Shown: one piece after another, positions 50,365-58,755 of the stretch
Layout: each line of letters starts with the position of its first letter
Position numbering within the stretch: position 1 is the stretch's first letter
Assembly: GCF_000429625.1 (NCBI RefSeq)
Contig: NZ_KE386928.1
Span: 39,913 to 103,912 of the forward strand
Reading direction: 5' to 3'
Length of the DNA: 64,000 bases
From: Azospirillum halopraeferens DSM 3675
GTDB lineage: Bacteria; Pseudomonadota; Alphaproteobacteria; Azospirillales; Azospirillaceae
Notes under the pieces: generated by a model
Database searches by the model: none
What the model saw: the letters and a program-made list of their open reading frames with translations, nothing else
Told to the model about the DNA's origin: nothing
Program-made: the position numbers and the translations under genes

Positions 50365-51117
50365 TTAGCCGATGGTGTCCGGCTCGGCACCGGACTCCCG
50401 ATCGAGTTCGGCGACGTGCCGTTCCAGGCTGGCGCGGAGCCGGTCCGTGAGGAACGCGTCGTAGCCCGGCGTGCCATTCCCGGACTGGCGTTGTTCGATG
50501 GCGTCGAGATAGGCCAGGCGAACCTCCGGGCCGATGGCGATCGGCGGATAGGCGGCCTTGAGCAGCAGGAGGTTCATCAGCAGGCGTGCCGTGCGGCCGT
50601 TGCCATCCGCAAAGGGGTGGATGGCGACCAGGCGAAAATGCGCTTCGAAGGCCGCCGCGGGCGACGGTTCGACGGCCTGAAGCCATTGTCCGAAATCACC
50701 CATCAGCGGTGCGATCTCGGCCGGCGTCGGGAACCGCACGTCGGAGCCGGCGATGAAGCGCTGCCGGTCGCTGTAGCGGCCGGCGTCGTCGGGCAGGCTG
50801 CGGGCGAAGAGGATGCGGTGGATCTCCCGCACGTCGCCTTCCCGCACCGGTTCGTCCCGCGCCGCCAGGGCGCGGACGTAGGCCAGAGCATGATGATGGT
50901 CGACCGCTTCCAGATGGTCGCGCAGCGGTTTGCCGCCGACCGTGATCTCCGTTTCGATGACCAGGGCCGTCTCGCGCCGGGTCAGCGTGCCGCCCTCGAT
51001 GGCGTTGGAGGTGTAGGTCAGTTCGACGTCGTACCACGCATCGAACGCGCGGGCGCTTTCACGGAACCGGGAGCGCAGGCCGTGCCAGCGCTGGCGCAGG
51101 CGTTCGAGGTCGGTCAT
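50365..51117 (-). CDS. Fic domain protein (AMPylase type, class II)
   Basis: A 250-residue Fic protein with the complete active-site loop HPFADGNGRTARLLMN (catalytic His, Asn and Arg present) and an N-terminal inhibitory helix motif TSNAIEGGTLT, the class II self-inhibition arrangement. It would AMPylate a protein target when inhibition is relieved. No separate antitoxin is needed. ATG at 51117 or 51150 is possible; neither has a strong ribosome site. Confidence 0.9.
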   Translation of the reverse strand: MTDLERLRQRWHGLRSRFRESARAFDAWYDVELTYTSNAIEGGTLTRRETALVIETEITVGGKPLRDHLEAVDHHHALAYVRALAARDEPVREGDVREIHRILFARSLPDDAGRYSDRQRFIAGSDVRFPTPAEIAPLMGDFGQWLQAVEPSPAAAFEAHFRLVAIHPFADGNGRTARLLMNLLLLKAAYPPIAIGPEVRLAYLDAIEQRQSGNGTPGYDAFLTDRLRASLERHVAELDRESGAEPDTIG

Positions 51118-51165
51118 CGGCGGTGACACCGTGGTGTGTTGCCTGCGCATGTCGCCACAGGCCCC

Positions 51166-51195
51166 CGCAAAAAACAACCGGCGCCCGCGGATGGA
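51166..51195. repeat. 30-bp direct repeat, copy 1 (partial nifHDK terminator)
   Basis: CGCAAAAAACAACCGGCGCC and the following 10 bases (CCGCGGATGGA-type end) are identical to 51968-51997. This copy has the A-run, one stem arm and the loop of the terminator but lacks the second arm, so it cannot fold. The two copies flank the FitA/VapC genes. Confidence 0.85.
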
Positions 51196-51274
51196 CGAAG
51201 CGGACAGGCCCCGAGCGTTGCGCCGCCACCGTGTGTTATCATGCGTGATAGCAGCGTGGTGACGGGGTGCGGCC

Positions 51275-51511
51275 GTGGGAGCGCTGATCGTGCGGAATGT
51301 GGACGAGGAAACGATCGAGCTGCTGAAGGCGGGGGCGCGCCGGCAGGGGCGATCCATGGAGGCGGAGCACCGGGAGCTGCTGCGCGACGCGCTGGCCGGT
51401 GACCGGCGGGTGCAGGGAAAGGAGCGGCTTCGGCAGGTGCGGGAGTCCCTGGCCGGGCGCCGGCACACGCCATCGGAGGTCCTGCTGCGCGAAAGCCGGG
51501 AGGAGCGGTGA
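51275..51511 (+). CDS. FitA/VapB-like ribbon-helix-helix antitoxin
   Basis: A 78-residue protein starting at GTG: MGALIVRNVDEETIELLKAG, ARRQGRSMEAEHRELL, the FitA-like RHH antitoxin signature, followed by a toxin-binding tail. It overlaps the VapC gene by four bases (GTGA). The toxin partner is frameshifted, so it may now be an orphan antitoxin. Confidence 0.87.
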   Translation: MGALIVRNVDEETIELLKAGARRQGRSMEAEHRELLRDALAGDRRVQGKERLRQVRESLAGRRHTPSEVLLRESREER

Positions 51512-51950
51512 GGGTCGTCGTTGACGCCAACGTGGCGATCAAATGGGCCGTGCCCGAAGCGGGCACCGAACGTGCGTTGAGGGTTCTCGACGCGGACCCG
51601 GTGGTTCCCGACCTTTTCTTTGCCGAAGTCGCCAACGTTCTGTGGAAGAAGGTGCGACGGGGTGAGTTGAGCGATGCGGAAGCGGCATCAGCGTCGGAGG
51701 CGCTGCTGGTCCTCGATTATGATGTCGCTCCGACTGCGTCCCTGCTGCGGACCGCGCTCGACCTTGCCTGCCGGACGGGACATCCGGCGTACGATTTCCA
51801 CTACGTCGCGCTGGCGCAGCCCGTGGCATTCCGTTCGTGACGGCCGACGACCGGTTCATTCGCCTGGCGCGCGGTCTTCAGCCCGCACTGTCGTGGGCGG
51901 GGTTCGTCGTCGCGTTGGCCGCGTTCGGCGACGGGCCTCCTGCCGCGTGA
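51508..51950 (+). pseudogene. VapC/PIN-domain toxin, frameshifted near its end
   Basis: It starts RVVVDANVAIKWAVPE (first catalytic Asp), continues through PDLFFAEVANVLWK and ends at codon 110 as YDFHYVALAQPVAFRS. In the next frame the expected PIN terminus appears immediately (GIPFVTADDRFIRLARG) and runs to a TGA at 51950. A one-base deletion at about 51815-51822 explains it; the fourth acidic residue (TADDRF) is lost. The toxin is probably inactive, unless this is a sequencing error. Confidence 0.78.
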
Positions 51951-51967
51951 CGGCAGCCCCGGGCCCG

Positions 51968-51997
51968 CGCAAAAAACAACCGGCGCCCGCGGATGGA
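51968..51997. repeat. 30-bp direct repeat, copy 2 (within the nifHDK terminator)
   Basis: Same 30 bases as 51166-51195. In this copy the full terminator stem is intact. Confidence 0.85.
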
Positions 51998-52008
51998 GCG
52001 GGCGCCGG
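51971..52008 (-). terminator. Rho-independent terminator of nifHDK
   Basis: On the minus strand a perfect 11-bp stem CCGGCGCCCGC / GCGGGCGCCGG with loop TCCATCC is followed by TTGTTTTTTGC. It lies 32 bases after the nifK stop. Confidence 0.92.
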
Positions 52009-52040
52009 CGTCGTCACAGTCCGGGATGCGGGGGTGCCGG

Positions 52041-53603
52041 TTACCGGACCAGGTCGAAGGAGATGTCCGTCACGCCGACGACGCTGGTCTTGGCGTCCAG
52101 ATCCTCGAAGATGCGGTCGAGGATGCGCACCATGACGTTCAGCGCGCCCTGGTAGCCCCAGGTCGGGTAGCGGTGGTGGTGGTGACGGTCGAAGATCGGG
52201 TAGGTCAGGCGGATCAGCGGGATCTTCGTGTCACGCTCCAGGTACTTGCCGTAGCTGTTGCCGATCAGGTAGTCGACCGGTTCGGTGAACAGCAGCGAGC
52301 GCAGGTGCCACAGGTCCTTGCCACCGTAAGCGTTGCCGTCCTTGCCGAAGGGCGAGCCCTCCAGCACCTTCTTCACCTGCTTCTCCCACTTCTTGGAGCC
52401 GGAGGTGGAGAGGATGTGCACCGGCTCCGCACCCAGTTCCAGCAGGAAGCGGGTCATGCCCAGGCAGAAGTCCGGGTCGCCGTAGACCGCGAAGCGCTTG
52501 CCGTGGAAGTAGGTGTGGCTGTCGGCGATGGCGTCGACCAGGCGGCCGCGCTCCAGGCGCAGCGCGTCCGGCACCGGCTTGCCCGACAGTTCCGCCAGCT
52601 TCATCAGCAGCTCGTCGGTCGCCCCGACGCCCAGCGGGTAGTTGAGCTTGGTGACGTCCTGGCCCTTTTCCTTGCAGAACTGCAGGGTCTGGGTGGTGCA
52701 GTACTCCTGCATGGTCACCGTGGCCTTGGCGTGCTTGGCCGCGGCGGTGGCTTCCAGCGTGGTGCCGCCGTCGTACATGCGGTACTCGCCGTCACCGGGG
52801 GTGTCGAAGTTGTCCGACACGTCCGACAGGATGGTGACGTCGATGCCGAACATCTGCGCGATGCGCTTCAGTTCGCGGTTGTTGCCGACCGCATAGCCGT
52901 CGAAGCCCGGAATGATGTTGATCGATTCCGTCTTCGGAACGTCGAACTGCTCCGCCTTGTCCCAGAAGTGGGACAGGATGCCCTTCATCATGTTGTCGTA
53001 GCCGGTGATGTGGCTGCCGACGAACGCCGGGGTGTGGGCGAACGGAACCGGGAAGTCCTGCGGGACGCTTTCCTTGTTCTTCGCGTTGACGATGAAGCCG
53101 CCGAGGTCGTCACCGATGACTTCGGCCATGCAGGTGGTCAGCACGGCGATCATCTTCGGCTTGTACAGGGTGTAGGCGTTGGCCAGGCCGTCGATCATGT
53201 TGTTGAGGCCGCCGAACACCGCCGCGTCTTCCGTCATCGACGAGGAGACCGCGCTGTTGGGCTCCTTGAAGTGACGGGTGAGGTGGGTGCGGTAGTAGGC
53301 GACGCAGCCCTGCGAGCCGTGCACGAAGGGCAGGGTGCCCTCGAACCCCTGGGCGGCGAACATGGCGCCGATGGGCTGGCACGCCTTGGTGGGGTTGATG
53401 GTCACCGCCTCGCGGGCGAAGTTCTTCTCGCGGTATTCCGCGGACTTCGTCCACTCGGACACCTCGGCGACCTTCTCGTCGGGGTGGCCGAACTCGAACT
53501 CCTGCTTCTTGCGCTCGAAGAGCGCCTGGTATTCCGGCTGGCGGAAGAGCGTGAAATGGTCGAGGACCTTATCGGCGCTCTGGGAAACGGCAATATCCGA
53601 CAT
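52041..53603 (-). CDS. nifK: Nitrogenase molybdenum-iron protein beta chain
   Basis: A 520-residue NifK: INPTKACQPIGAMFAAQGFE, FVHGSQGCVAYYRTHLTRHF (P-cluster cysteine region), LTTCMAEVIGDDLGGF and HRYPTWGYQGALNV. Beta subunit of the MoFe protein. ATG is preceded by GGAGCACCC. It follows nifD by 29 bases and is the last gene before the terminator. Confidence 0.98.
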   Translation of the reverse strand: MSDIAVSQSADKVLDHFTLFRQPEYQALFERKKQEFEFGHPDEKVAEVSEWTKSAEYREKNFAREAVTINPTKACQPIGAMFAAQGFEGTLPFVHGSQGCVAYYRTHLTRHFKEPNSAVSSSMTEDAAVFGGLNNMIDGLANAYTLYKPKMIAVLTTCMAEVIGDDLGGFIVNAKNKESVPQDFPVPFAHTPAFVGSHITGYDNMMKGILSHFWDKAEQFDVPKTESINIIPGFDGYAVGNNRELKRIAQMFGIDVTILSDVSDNFDTPGDGEYRMYDGGTTLEATAAAKHAKATVTMQEYCTTQTLQFCKEKGQDVTKLNYPLGVGATDELLMKLAELSGKPVPDALRLERGRLVDAIADSHTYFHGKRFAVYGDPDFCLGMTRFLLELGAEPVHILSTSGSKKWEKQVKKVLEGSPFGKDGNAYGGKDLWHLRSLLFTEPVDYLIGNSYGKYLERDTKIPLIRLTYPIFDRHHHHRYPTWGYQGALNVMVRILDRIFEDLDAKTSVVGVTDISFDLVR

Positions 53604-53632
53604 CGTTGGGTGCTCCTATTCCCGAGCGGCGA

Positions 53633-55072
53633 TCAGAAGGGGGCCTTGGTCATGCCCCAGACGGGGTTGTTGATCGCCATGTCCATGTCGCGGGCGAAGA
53701 TGGCGAAACCGTCGTAGCCGTGGTACGGCCCCGAGTAGTCCCACGAGTGCATCTGCCGGAACGGCAGGCCCATCTTCTGGAAGACGTACTTTTCCTTGAT
53801 GCCGGAGGCGACGAGGTCGGGACGCAGCCCCTTGACGAACTCCTCCAGCTCGAAGCCGGTGACGTCGTCATAGATCAGCGTGCCTTCCTTCATGTAATGG
53901 GTGGTGCGCTGGTAATCGTCGTTGTGGGCGAACTCGTAGCCCGTGCCGATGATCTCCATGCCCAGGTCGTGGTAGGCGTCGGCCACGTGACGCGGGCGCA
54001 GACCGCCGACGTAGATCATGACCTTCTTGCCTTCCAGGCGCGGCTTGTACTTGGCGATGACGGCGTCCACCAGCGGCTGGTAGCGGGCGATGACCTTCTC
54101 GGCGTTCTCCTTGATCGTGTCGTCGAAGAGGGCCGCGATCTTGCGCAGCGACTCCGCGATCTGCGAGGGGCCGAAGAAGTTGTACTCCATCCACGGAATG
54201 CCGAACTTCTCTTCCATGTGGCGCGCGATGTAGTTCATCGAGCGGTAGCAGTGGATGAGATTGACCTTGGCCTTCGGCGTGTTCTCCAGCTCGGCCAGCG
54301 TGCCGTCGCCCGACCACTGGGCGATCACGCGCAGCCCGATCTCTTCGAGCAGGATGCGGCTCGACCAGGCGTCGCCGCCGATGTTGTAGTCGCCGATGAT
54401 CGTGACGTCGTAGGGGGTCGATTCGAAGCCGGCGACGGGCTCGGTCTTCTCGAAGATCCAGTCGCGGATGGTGTCGTTGGCGATGTGGTGCCCCAGCGAC
54501 TGGGACACGCCGCGGAACCCTTCGCAGCGCACCGGCACGATGGGCTTGCCGATCTCGGCCGACTTGGCGCGGGCGACCGCCTCGATGTCATCGCCGATCA
54601 GGCCGATCGGGCATTCGGACTGGATGGAGAGGCCCCTGGCCAGCGGGAAGAGGTCGTTGATCTCCTCGATGACCTTGTGCAGCTTCTTGTCGCCGCCGAA
54701 GACGATGTCCTTCTCCTGGAAGTCGGACGTGAAGTGCATCGTGCCGAAGCTGTCGACGCCGGTGTCGCCGATGTAGTAGTTGCGGCGACCCGACCACGAG
54801 TAGTAGCCGCAGCCGACCGGGCCGTGGCTGATGTGGATCATGTCCTTGATCGGGCCCCAGACCACGCCCTTCGAGCCGGCATACGCGCAGCCGCGGATGG
54901 TCATGACGCCGGGGATGGACTTGATGTTCGACTTGACGCCGCAGTCCTTGGCTTCCGCCTCGAGGACGTTGAGGTGCTTGGCACGCCGCTTGCGCGACTT
55001 CTCGGGATAGGCTTCGAGGACCTTGTCGACCAGACCTTTGACGTCGACGTCCTGATTCACGGACAGGCTCAT
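53633..55072 (-). CDS. nifD: Nitrogenase molybdenum-iron protein alpha chain
   Basis: A 479-residue NifD: IPGVMTIRGCAYAGSKGVVW, GPVGCGYYSWSGRRNYY, the FeMo-co cysteine in LIHCYRSMNYI and the FeMo-co histidine in HSWDYSGPYHGYDGF. Alpha subunit of the MoFe protein, binding FeMo-co and half of the P-cluster. All expected ligand motifs are present. It is separated from nifH by 156 bases with a palindrome. Confidence 0.98.
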   Translation of the reverse strand: MSLSVNQDVDVKGLVDKVLEAYPEKSRKRRAKHLNVLEAEAKDCGVKSNIKSIPGVMTIRGCAYAGSKGVVWGPIKDMIHISHGPVGCGYYSWSGRRNYYIGDTGVDSFGTMHFTSDFQEKDIVFGGDKKLHKVIEEINDLFPLARGLSIQSECPIGLIGDDIEAVARAKSAEIGKPIVPVRCEGFRGVSQSLGHHIANDTIRDWIFEKTEPVAGFESTPYDVTIIGDYNIGGDAWSSRILLEEIGLRVIAQWSGDGTLAELENTPKAKVNLIHCYRSMNYIARHMEEKFGIPWMEYNFFGPSQIAESLRKIAALFDDTIKENAEKVIARYQPLVDAVIAKYKPRLEGKKVMIYVGGLRPRHVADAYHDLGMEIIGTGYEFAHNDDYQRTTHYMKEGTLIYDDVTGFELEEFVKGLRPDLVASGIKEKYVFQKMGLPFRQMHSWDYSGPYHGYDGFAIFARDMDMAINNPVWGMTKAPF

Positions 55073-55133
55073 GGTGCCGGACTCCTGGAAAAAAACTTTC
55101 CGTTCGCGCCGTCTCGTCACGGCGCGGGACCGG

Positions 55134-55190
55134 GCCCCTCCCTCCCTCCCCCGCGGGTGCTCCATGCGGGGGAGGGCTGGGGACGGGGCC
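55134..55190. repeat. REP-like hairpin between nifH and nifD
   Basis: The core is CCCTCCCCCGC (55144-55154), an 11-base loop and GCGGGGGAGGG (55166-55176), extended outward by imperfect pairing of GGCCCC with GGGGCC. It resembles the palindrome at 34701-34727. It lies inside the nifHDK transcript and may stabilise nifH mRNA or reduce read-through into nifDK. Confidence 0.75.
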
Positions 55191-55228
55191 AGTTGGATCG
55201 CCCTGGAGGGGAGAACCCGGGACCGGCG

Positions 55229-56125
55229 TCAGGCGCTGGCCTTGGCCGCTTCCTTGGCCGCCAGTTCGGCGAGCTGCTGCTCCTCGGTCTTCATGATGCC
55301 GAAGTCCATCAGCATCTCTTCCAGCTCTTCCATGCTGATCGGGGTGGGGATGACGCCCTTGCCCTTGTTGTGATGGATCTTGCTGGCGAGCTGACGGTAC
55401 TCGTCGGCCTGCTTGCTGTCGGGGGCGTACTCGATCACCGTCATGCGGCGCAGCTCGGCGTGCTGCACGATGTTGTCGCGCGGCACGAAGTGGATGAGCT
55501 GGGTGCCCAGGCGCTTGGCCAGGGCGTCGGCCAGGTCGATCTCCTTGTCGGTCTGCCGCTCGTTGCAGATCAGGCCGCCCAGGCGCACGCCGCCGCTGTT
55601 GGCGTACTTGAGAATGCCCTTGGAGATGTTGTTGGCGGCGTACAGCGCCATCATCTCACCGGACATGACGATGTAGATTTCCTGCGCCTTGTTCTCGCGG
55701 ATGGGCATGGCGAAGCCGCCGCACACCACGTCGCCCAGCACGTCGTAGGAGACGTAGTCGACGTCGTCGTAGGCGCCGTTCTCTTCCAGGAAGTTGATGG
55801 CGGTGATGACGCCGCGGCCGGCGCAGCCGACGCCCGGCTCGGGGCCGCCGGACTCCACGCACTTGATGTTCTTGTAGCCGATCTTGACGACGTCCTCGAG
55901 TTCCAGGTCCTCGACCGAGCCGGCCTCGGCGGCCAGGTGCAGGACGGTGTCCTGGGCCTTGGCGTGCAGGATCAGGCGGGTCGAGTCGGCCTTCGGGTCG
56001 CAGCCGACGATCAGGATCTTCTGGTCCATCTCGACCAGAGCCGCCAGGGTGTTCTGCGACGTCGTCGACTTGCCGATGCCGCCCTTGCCGTAGAAGGCGA
56101 TCTGGCGAAGACCGGGATTGCTCAT
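55229..56125 (-). CDS. nifH: Nitrogenase iron protein
   Basis: A 298-residue NifH: P-loop GKGGIGKSTTSQ, CDPKADSTRL (switch I), the [4Fe-4S] ligand region GVGCAGRGVITAI with the arginine that is ADP-ribosylated by DraT in Azospirillum/Rhodospirillum, and YVSYDVLGDVVCGGFAMPIR (second Cys). It reduces the MoFe protein in an ATP-dependent cycle. ATG is preceded by GGAGCGAGC. No draT/draG genes follow nifK here. Confidence 0.98.
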   Translation of the reverse strand: MSNPGLRQIAFYGKGGIGKSTTSQNTLAALVEMDQKILIVGCDPKADSTRLILHAKAQDTVLHLAAEAGSVEDLELEDVVKIGYKNIKCVESGGPEPGVGCAGRGVITAINFLEENGAYDDVDYVSYDVLGDVVCGGFAMPIRENKAQEIYIVMSGEMMALYAANNISKGILKYANSGGVRLGGLICNERQTDKEIDLADALAKRLGTQLIHFVPRDNIVQHAELRRMTVIEYAPDSKQADEYRQLASKIHHNKGKGVIPTPISMEELEEMLMDFGIMKTEEQQLAELAAKEAAKASA

Positions 56126-56219
56126 GGTGCTCGCTCCTATGCTGTGTCCCGTTGGATCGGTGCCCGGGCCCCTTGGTCCCGTTGCGGCGCGGGTGTCTCG
56201 CCGCGGTCGATCCTATGAC

Positions 56220-56235
56220 TGCACGGAGCGTGCCA
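56220..56235 (-). promoter_or_regulatory. Sigma-54 promoter of nifHDK
   Basis: Minus-strand TGGCACGCTCCGTGCA with -24 GG and -12 GC ten bases apart; it differs from the nifENX promoter core by a single base. It lies 95 bases upstream of the nifH ATG. Confidence 0.9.
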
Positions 56236-56322
56236 ATTCGGGTGTTCTCGTTATCTCATTGATATAGCTCGCATTGTCGTCGTGTCGGGATTGCGACGGG
56301 GCGTCGGGACGGGCCCCGCGGC

Positions 56323-56368
56323 TGTGATGAACCCGACAATGACCACAATTTTTGTCCGGTCTAACACA
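56323..56368. promoter_or_regulatory. Two NifA upstream activator sites for nifHDK
   Basis: Exact TGT-N10-ACA sites: TGTGATGAACCCGACA (56323-56338) and TGTCCGGTCTAACACA (56353-56368), centres 30 bases apart and about 90-130 bases upstream of the sigma-54 promoter. The rest of this 330-base gap up to the next gene holds no other recognisable element. Confidence 0.8.
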
Positions 56369-56457
56369 GGCGTCCCGGCCCGGCCGGGCGGGTGACCGGA
56401 ACGGCGATGCCGGCGTTACGGCGAGGCCGTTTTGCCTCGCCGATCCGTCACCGCCCG

Positions 56458-57828
56458 CTACGCGACCCGCTCCGGTGCGCCGCGCACCGCGGCGGCGCGG
56501 GTGGTGAGGATGTTGGCGGCGGCCGGCCGGTCCAGGGCGCGCATGAGGTGGGCGACCTCGTCGGCGCGGGCCAGCAGGTCGTCGGCGGACTTGGCGTCGG
56601 CCGGCCGGTGATCCCGCGCCGTTTCCAGGAGGGAGGCGGTGCGCCGCGCCAGCGCCTCGCTCCGGGCCACCAGGAAATCGGAGAGGGTGTCGAGGGCCGG
56701 CGGCCGGTGCGGGTGGCCGACGCCGAGGCGGGAGGTGAAACGGTGCAGCCACTTCACCTTGCGGGCCAGCGCCACGAACAGCAGGTTGTCGAAACGCGGT
56801 TCCGGCAAGGCCGTGTGCAGCAGGTCGAGCACGGCGTGCCCGAGCCGCGTCGCCGCCTCGACATAGCCGTCCAGCGCCTCGGCGTCGGCCGTGCGGACGA
56901 AGGGGCTCGTCTCCTCCTCACGGTCCTGGAGCGAGTCCAGCATGCGCATGGCCAGCACGATCAGGCTGTCGACCGAGGCGATCACCGTCAGGCTGTCGTG
57001 CAGCGTCATCAGGGAGCGGCTGCGCACGAAGCCGTCCAGGGTCGCCGCGCAGTGGCGCAGGGCCAGCCGGGCCACCCGCCGGCATTCGGACGCCACCTCG
57101 GCCAGCGGCCCGTCGCCGGCGCCCAGCGCCTCCATCACCAGCCGGAAGCCTTCCAGCCGCAGCAGGGCGTGCGACAACTCGGCCACGCCGCCGGGGCGGC
57201 CGACCGGCCGGTCGGCCCGGACGACCGTCCGGGCGAGCGTCCGGCTCTGTTCCTCCAGCGCCGCCAGCACCGCCACGGTGTGGGCACGGCCGGCCCCGCG
57301 CAGCACGATCAGCAGGGTGCGCATGGCCGCGGCGATGTCGAGCGCGCTGGGCAGGCCCTCGATCTCCGCCGGTTCCGGCGCGCCTTGCGCCGCCGCCAGC
57401 GGGCCGAACAGCCGGTCGTTCAGATGCTCGCGACAGGCCGGCAGCAGCACGTCCACCAGCACCGGCGAGGCGTGGCGCAGCGTCATCTCCTGCAGCCGCG
57501 CCGGCGACTGGCCGACCAGGGCGTGCAGCGCGCTGTCGCCGGCCGGCAGGTGCACCCGGCGGCGGTATGGCTCCAATGCCGTCAGCAAGGTCCGGGCGGA
57601 GTCGAGCGTCAGCGGGCGGCGCAGCAGATCCGCCGCGCGCACCGCGTCGTGGGCTTCGTGGGCGTGGCGCAGGCGGCGGGCCGGCAGGCGGGGTGCCGCC
57701 GGCTCGCGCGCCGGCACCGGTGCGGAGGCCGGCGGCGGCACGGACGGGCGGCTGGTCGGCCAACTCACCGCCGCCGGCTTCGGCAGCGTCCCGTGTCCGG
57801 GCGCGTTCCGGCGCCGCAACCCCCACAT
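56458..57828 (-). CDS. Hypothetical alpha-helical protein
   Basis: A 456-residue protein after a Pro/Ala-rich N-terminus of about 50 residues. The rest is predicted mostly helical with many Leu/Ala/Arg repeats (HALVGQSPARLQEMTLRHAS, LHDSLTVIASVDSLIVLAMR, VALARKVKWLHRFTSRLGVG). ATG follows GGAGCGGAG and a minus-strand promoter is visible (TTGCTA at 57952-57947, 17 bases, TATAGT at 57929-57924). No known domain was recognised; there are no signal or membrane segments. It lies between nifH control sites and the divergent chemosensory cluster. Confidence 0.75.
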   Translation of the reverse strand: MWGLRRRNAPGHGTLPKPAAVSWPTSRPSVPPPASAPVPAREPAAPRLPARRLRHAHEAHDAVRAADLLRRPLTLDSARTLLTALEPYRRRVHLPAGDSALHALVGQSPARLQEMTLRHASPVLVDVLLPACREHLNDRLFGPLAAAQGAPEPAEIEGLPSALDIAAAMRTLLIVLRGAGRAHTVAVLAALEEQSRTLARTVVRADRPVGRPGGVAELSHALLRLEGFRLVMEALGAGDGPLAEVASECRRVARLALRHCAATLDGFVRSRSLMTLHDSLTVIASVDSLIVLAMRMLDSLQDREEETSPFVRTADAEALDGYVEAATRLGHAVLDLLHTALPEPRFDNLLFVALARKVKWLHRFTSRLGVGHPHRPPALDTLSDFLVARSEALARRTASLLETARDHRPADAKSADDLLARADEVAHLMRALDRPAAANILTTRAAAVRGAPERVA

Positions 57829-58245
57829 TGCTCCGCTCCATCCGGATGATCGTTGGCGCCGCCCGATGAAAAACCGTAATTCCCGCGGTGTTTCTCGCGC
57901 GTTTGCGGACGATGCAAGCAGATACTATAGGAAGGCAATTCGGTGGTAGCAAGCCGACCAGCCCTATTCTTTTGGTGATGGCCTATAATCTTCACAGGCC
58001 TTTGGTAAGGAGTTGATTCGAATTGTCAGATCCGGAAGGCGTGTTTCCCGGCGGCGATGAGGTGCGCCGCGCCGTGGCACCCGGACCGTGGCCTTATGCC
58101 GAAAGCGGTGCTGCGGGCCGCGCCAAACCGGCCGGAAGCGTTATAGGGAGCCGTCCTTTCATTGATTAGGATCGCAGCCGGAAGGGTCCCCGGCAGGACG
58201 TGTGCTGCGCCGGGTCGTTGTGTCCCGTTACAGACCGAAGGACCG
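57829..58245. other. Divergent regulatory region before the chemosensory cluster
   Basis: A 417-base gap. It holds the leftward promoter of the hypothetical gene and, rightward, a consensus TATAAT at 57984-57989 without a good -35. Positions 58020-58245 have no recognisable gene or terminator; a leader of about 250 bases would precede cheW if TATAAT is its -10. Confidence 0.45.
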
Positions 58246-58755
58246 ATGACGGAGAGAAGCGCGGTGTCCGCGCCGCGGTGCGTGATCTTCAGCGTGGCGG
58301 ACCGGCGTTTGGCGCTGCCCGGCGGGGCGGTGCGGCGCGTGGTGTCCATGCCCCGGCTGAAAGCCTTGCCGACCATGCCGCCGGTGCTTGAGGGTGTGAT
58401 GGTGCTGGGCGGTGCCGCGGTTCCGGTGCTGCGCCTGGACGTGCTGTTGGGCGTTCCGCGGCGGGAGCCGGGGGTCTACACGCCGCTGCTGCTGTTGCAC
58501 CGGCCGGCCGGGCCGCTGGCCCTGCTGGTCGACCGCGTCCACGAGATGGCCGAGGTGCCGGCCGACGCCCTCGCCCCGGTCGGGGAGGACGCCAGTCTTA
58601 ATCATTGCGTCAGCGCCACCTGGACCCACCGCGGCGATGCCACCCTGCTGCTCGATCCCGATGCGTTGCTGAGTGCCGCCGAGGAGGTGCGCCTGGCCGA
58701 GTTGCGCGACCTTGCCGAGGAACGGCTGGCGGCCTGGCAGGACGACGGGCCATGA
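58246..58755 (+). CDS. CheW-like coupling protein (WspB position)
   Basis: A 169-residue CheW domain: CVIFSVADRRLALPGGAVRR, LPTMPPVLEGVMVLGGAAVP, VLRLDVLLGVP and LALLVDRVHEM. It couples receptors to CheA. Its stop overlaps the ATG of cheR (ATGA). Two CheW genes flanking a CheR-TPR gene is the Wsp/Che3 arrangement. Confidence 0.9.
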   Translation: MTERSAVSAPRCVIFSVADRRLALPGGAVRRVVSMPRLKALPTMPPVLEGVMVLGGAAVPVLRLDVLLGVPRREPGVYTPLLLLHRPAGPLALLVDRVHEMAEVPADALAPVGEDASLNHCVSATWTHRGDATLLLDPDALLSAAEEVRLAELRDLAEERLAAWQDDGP

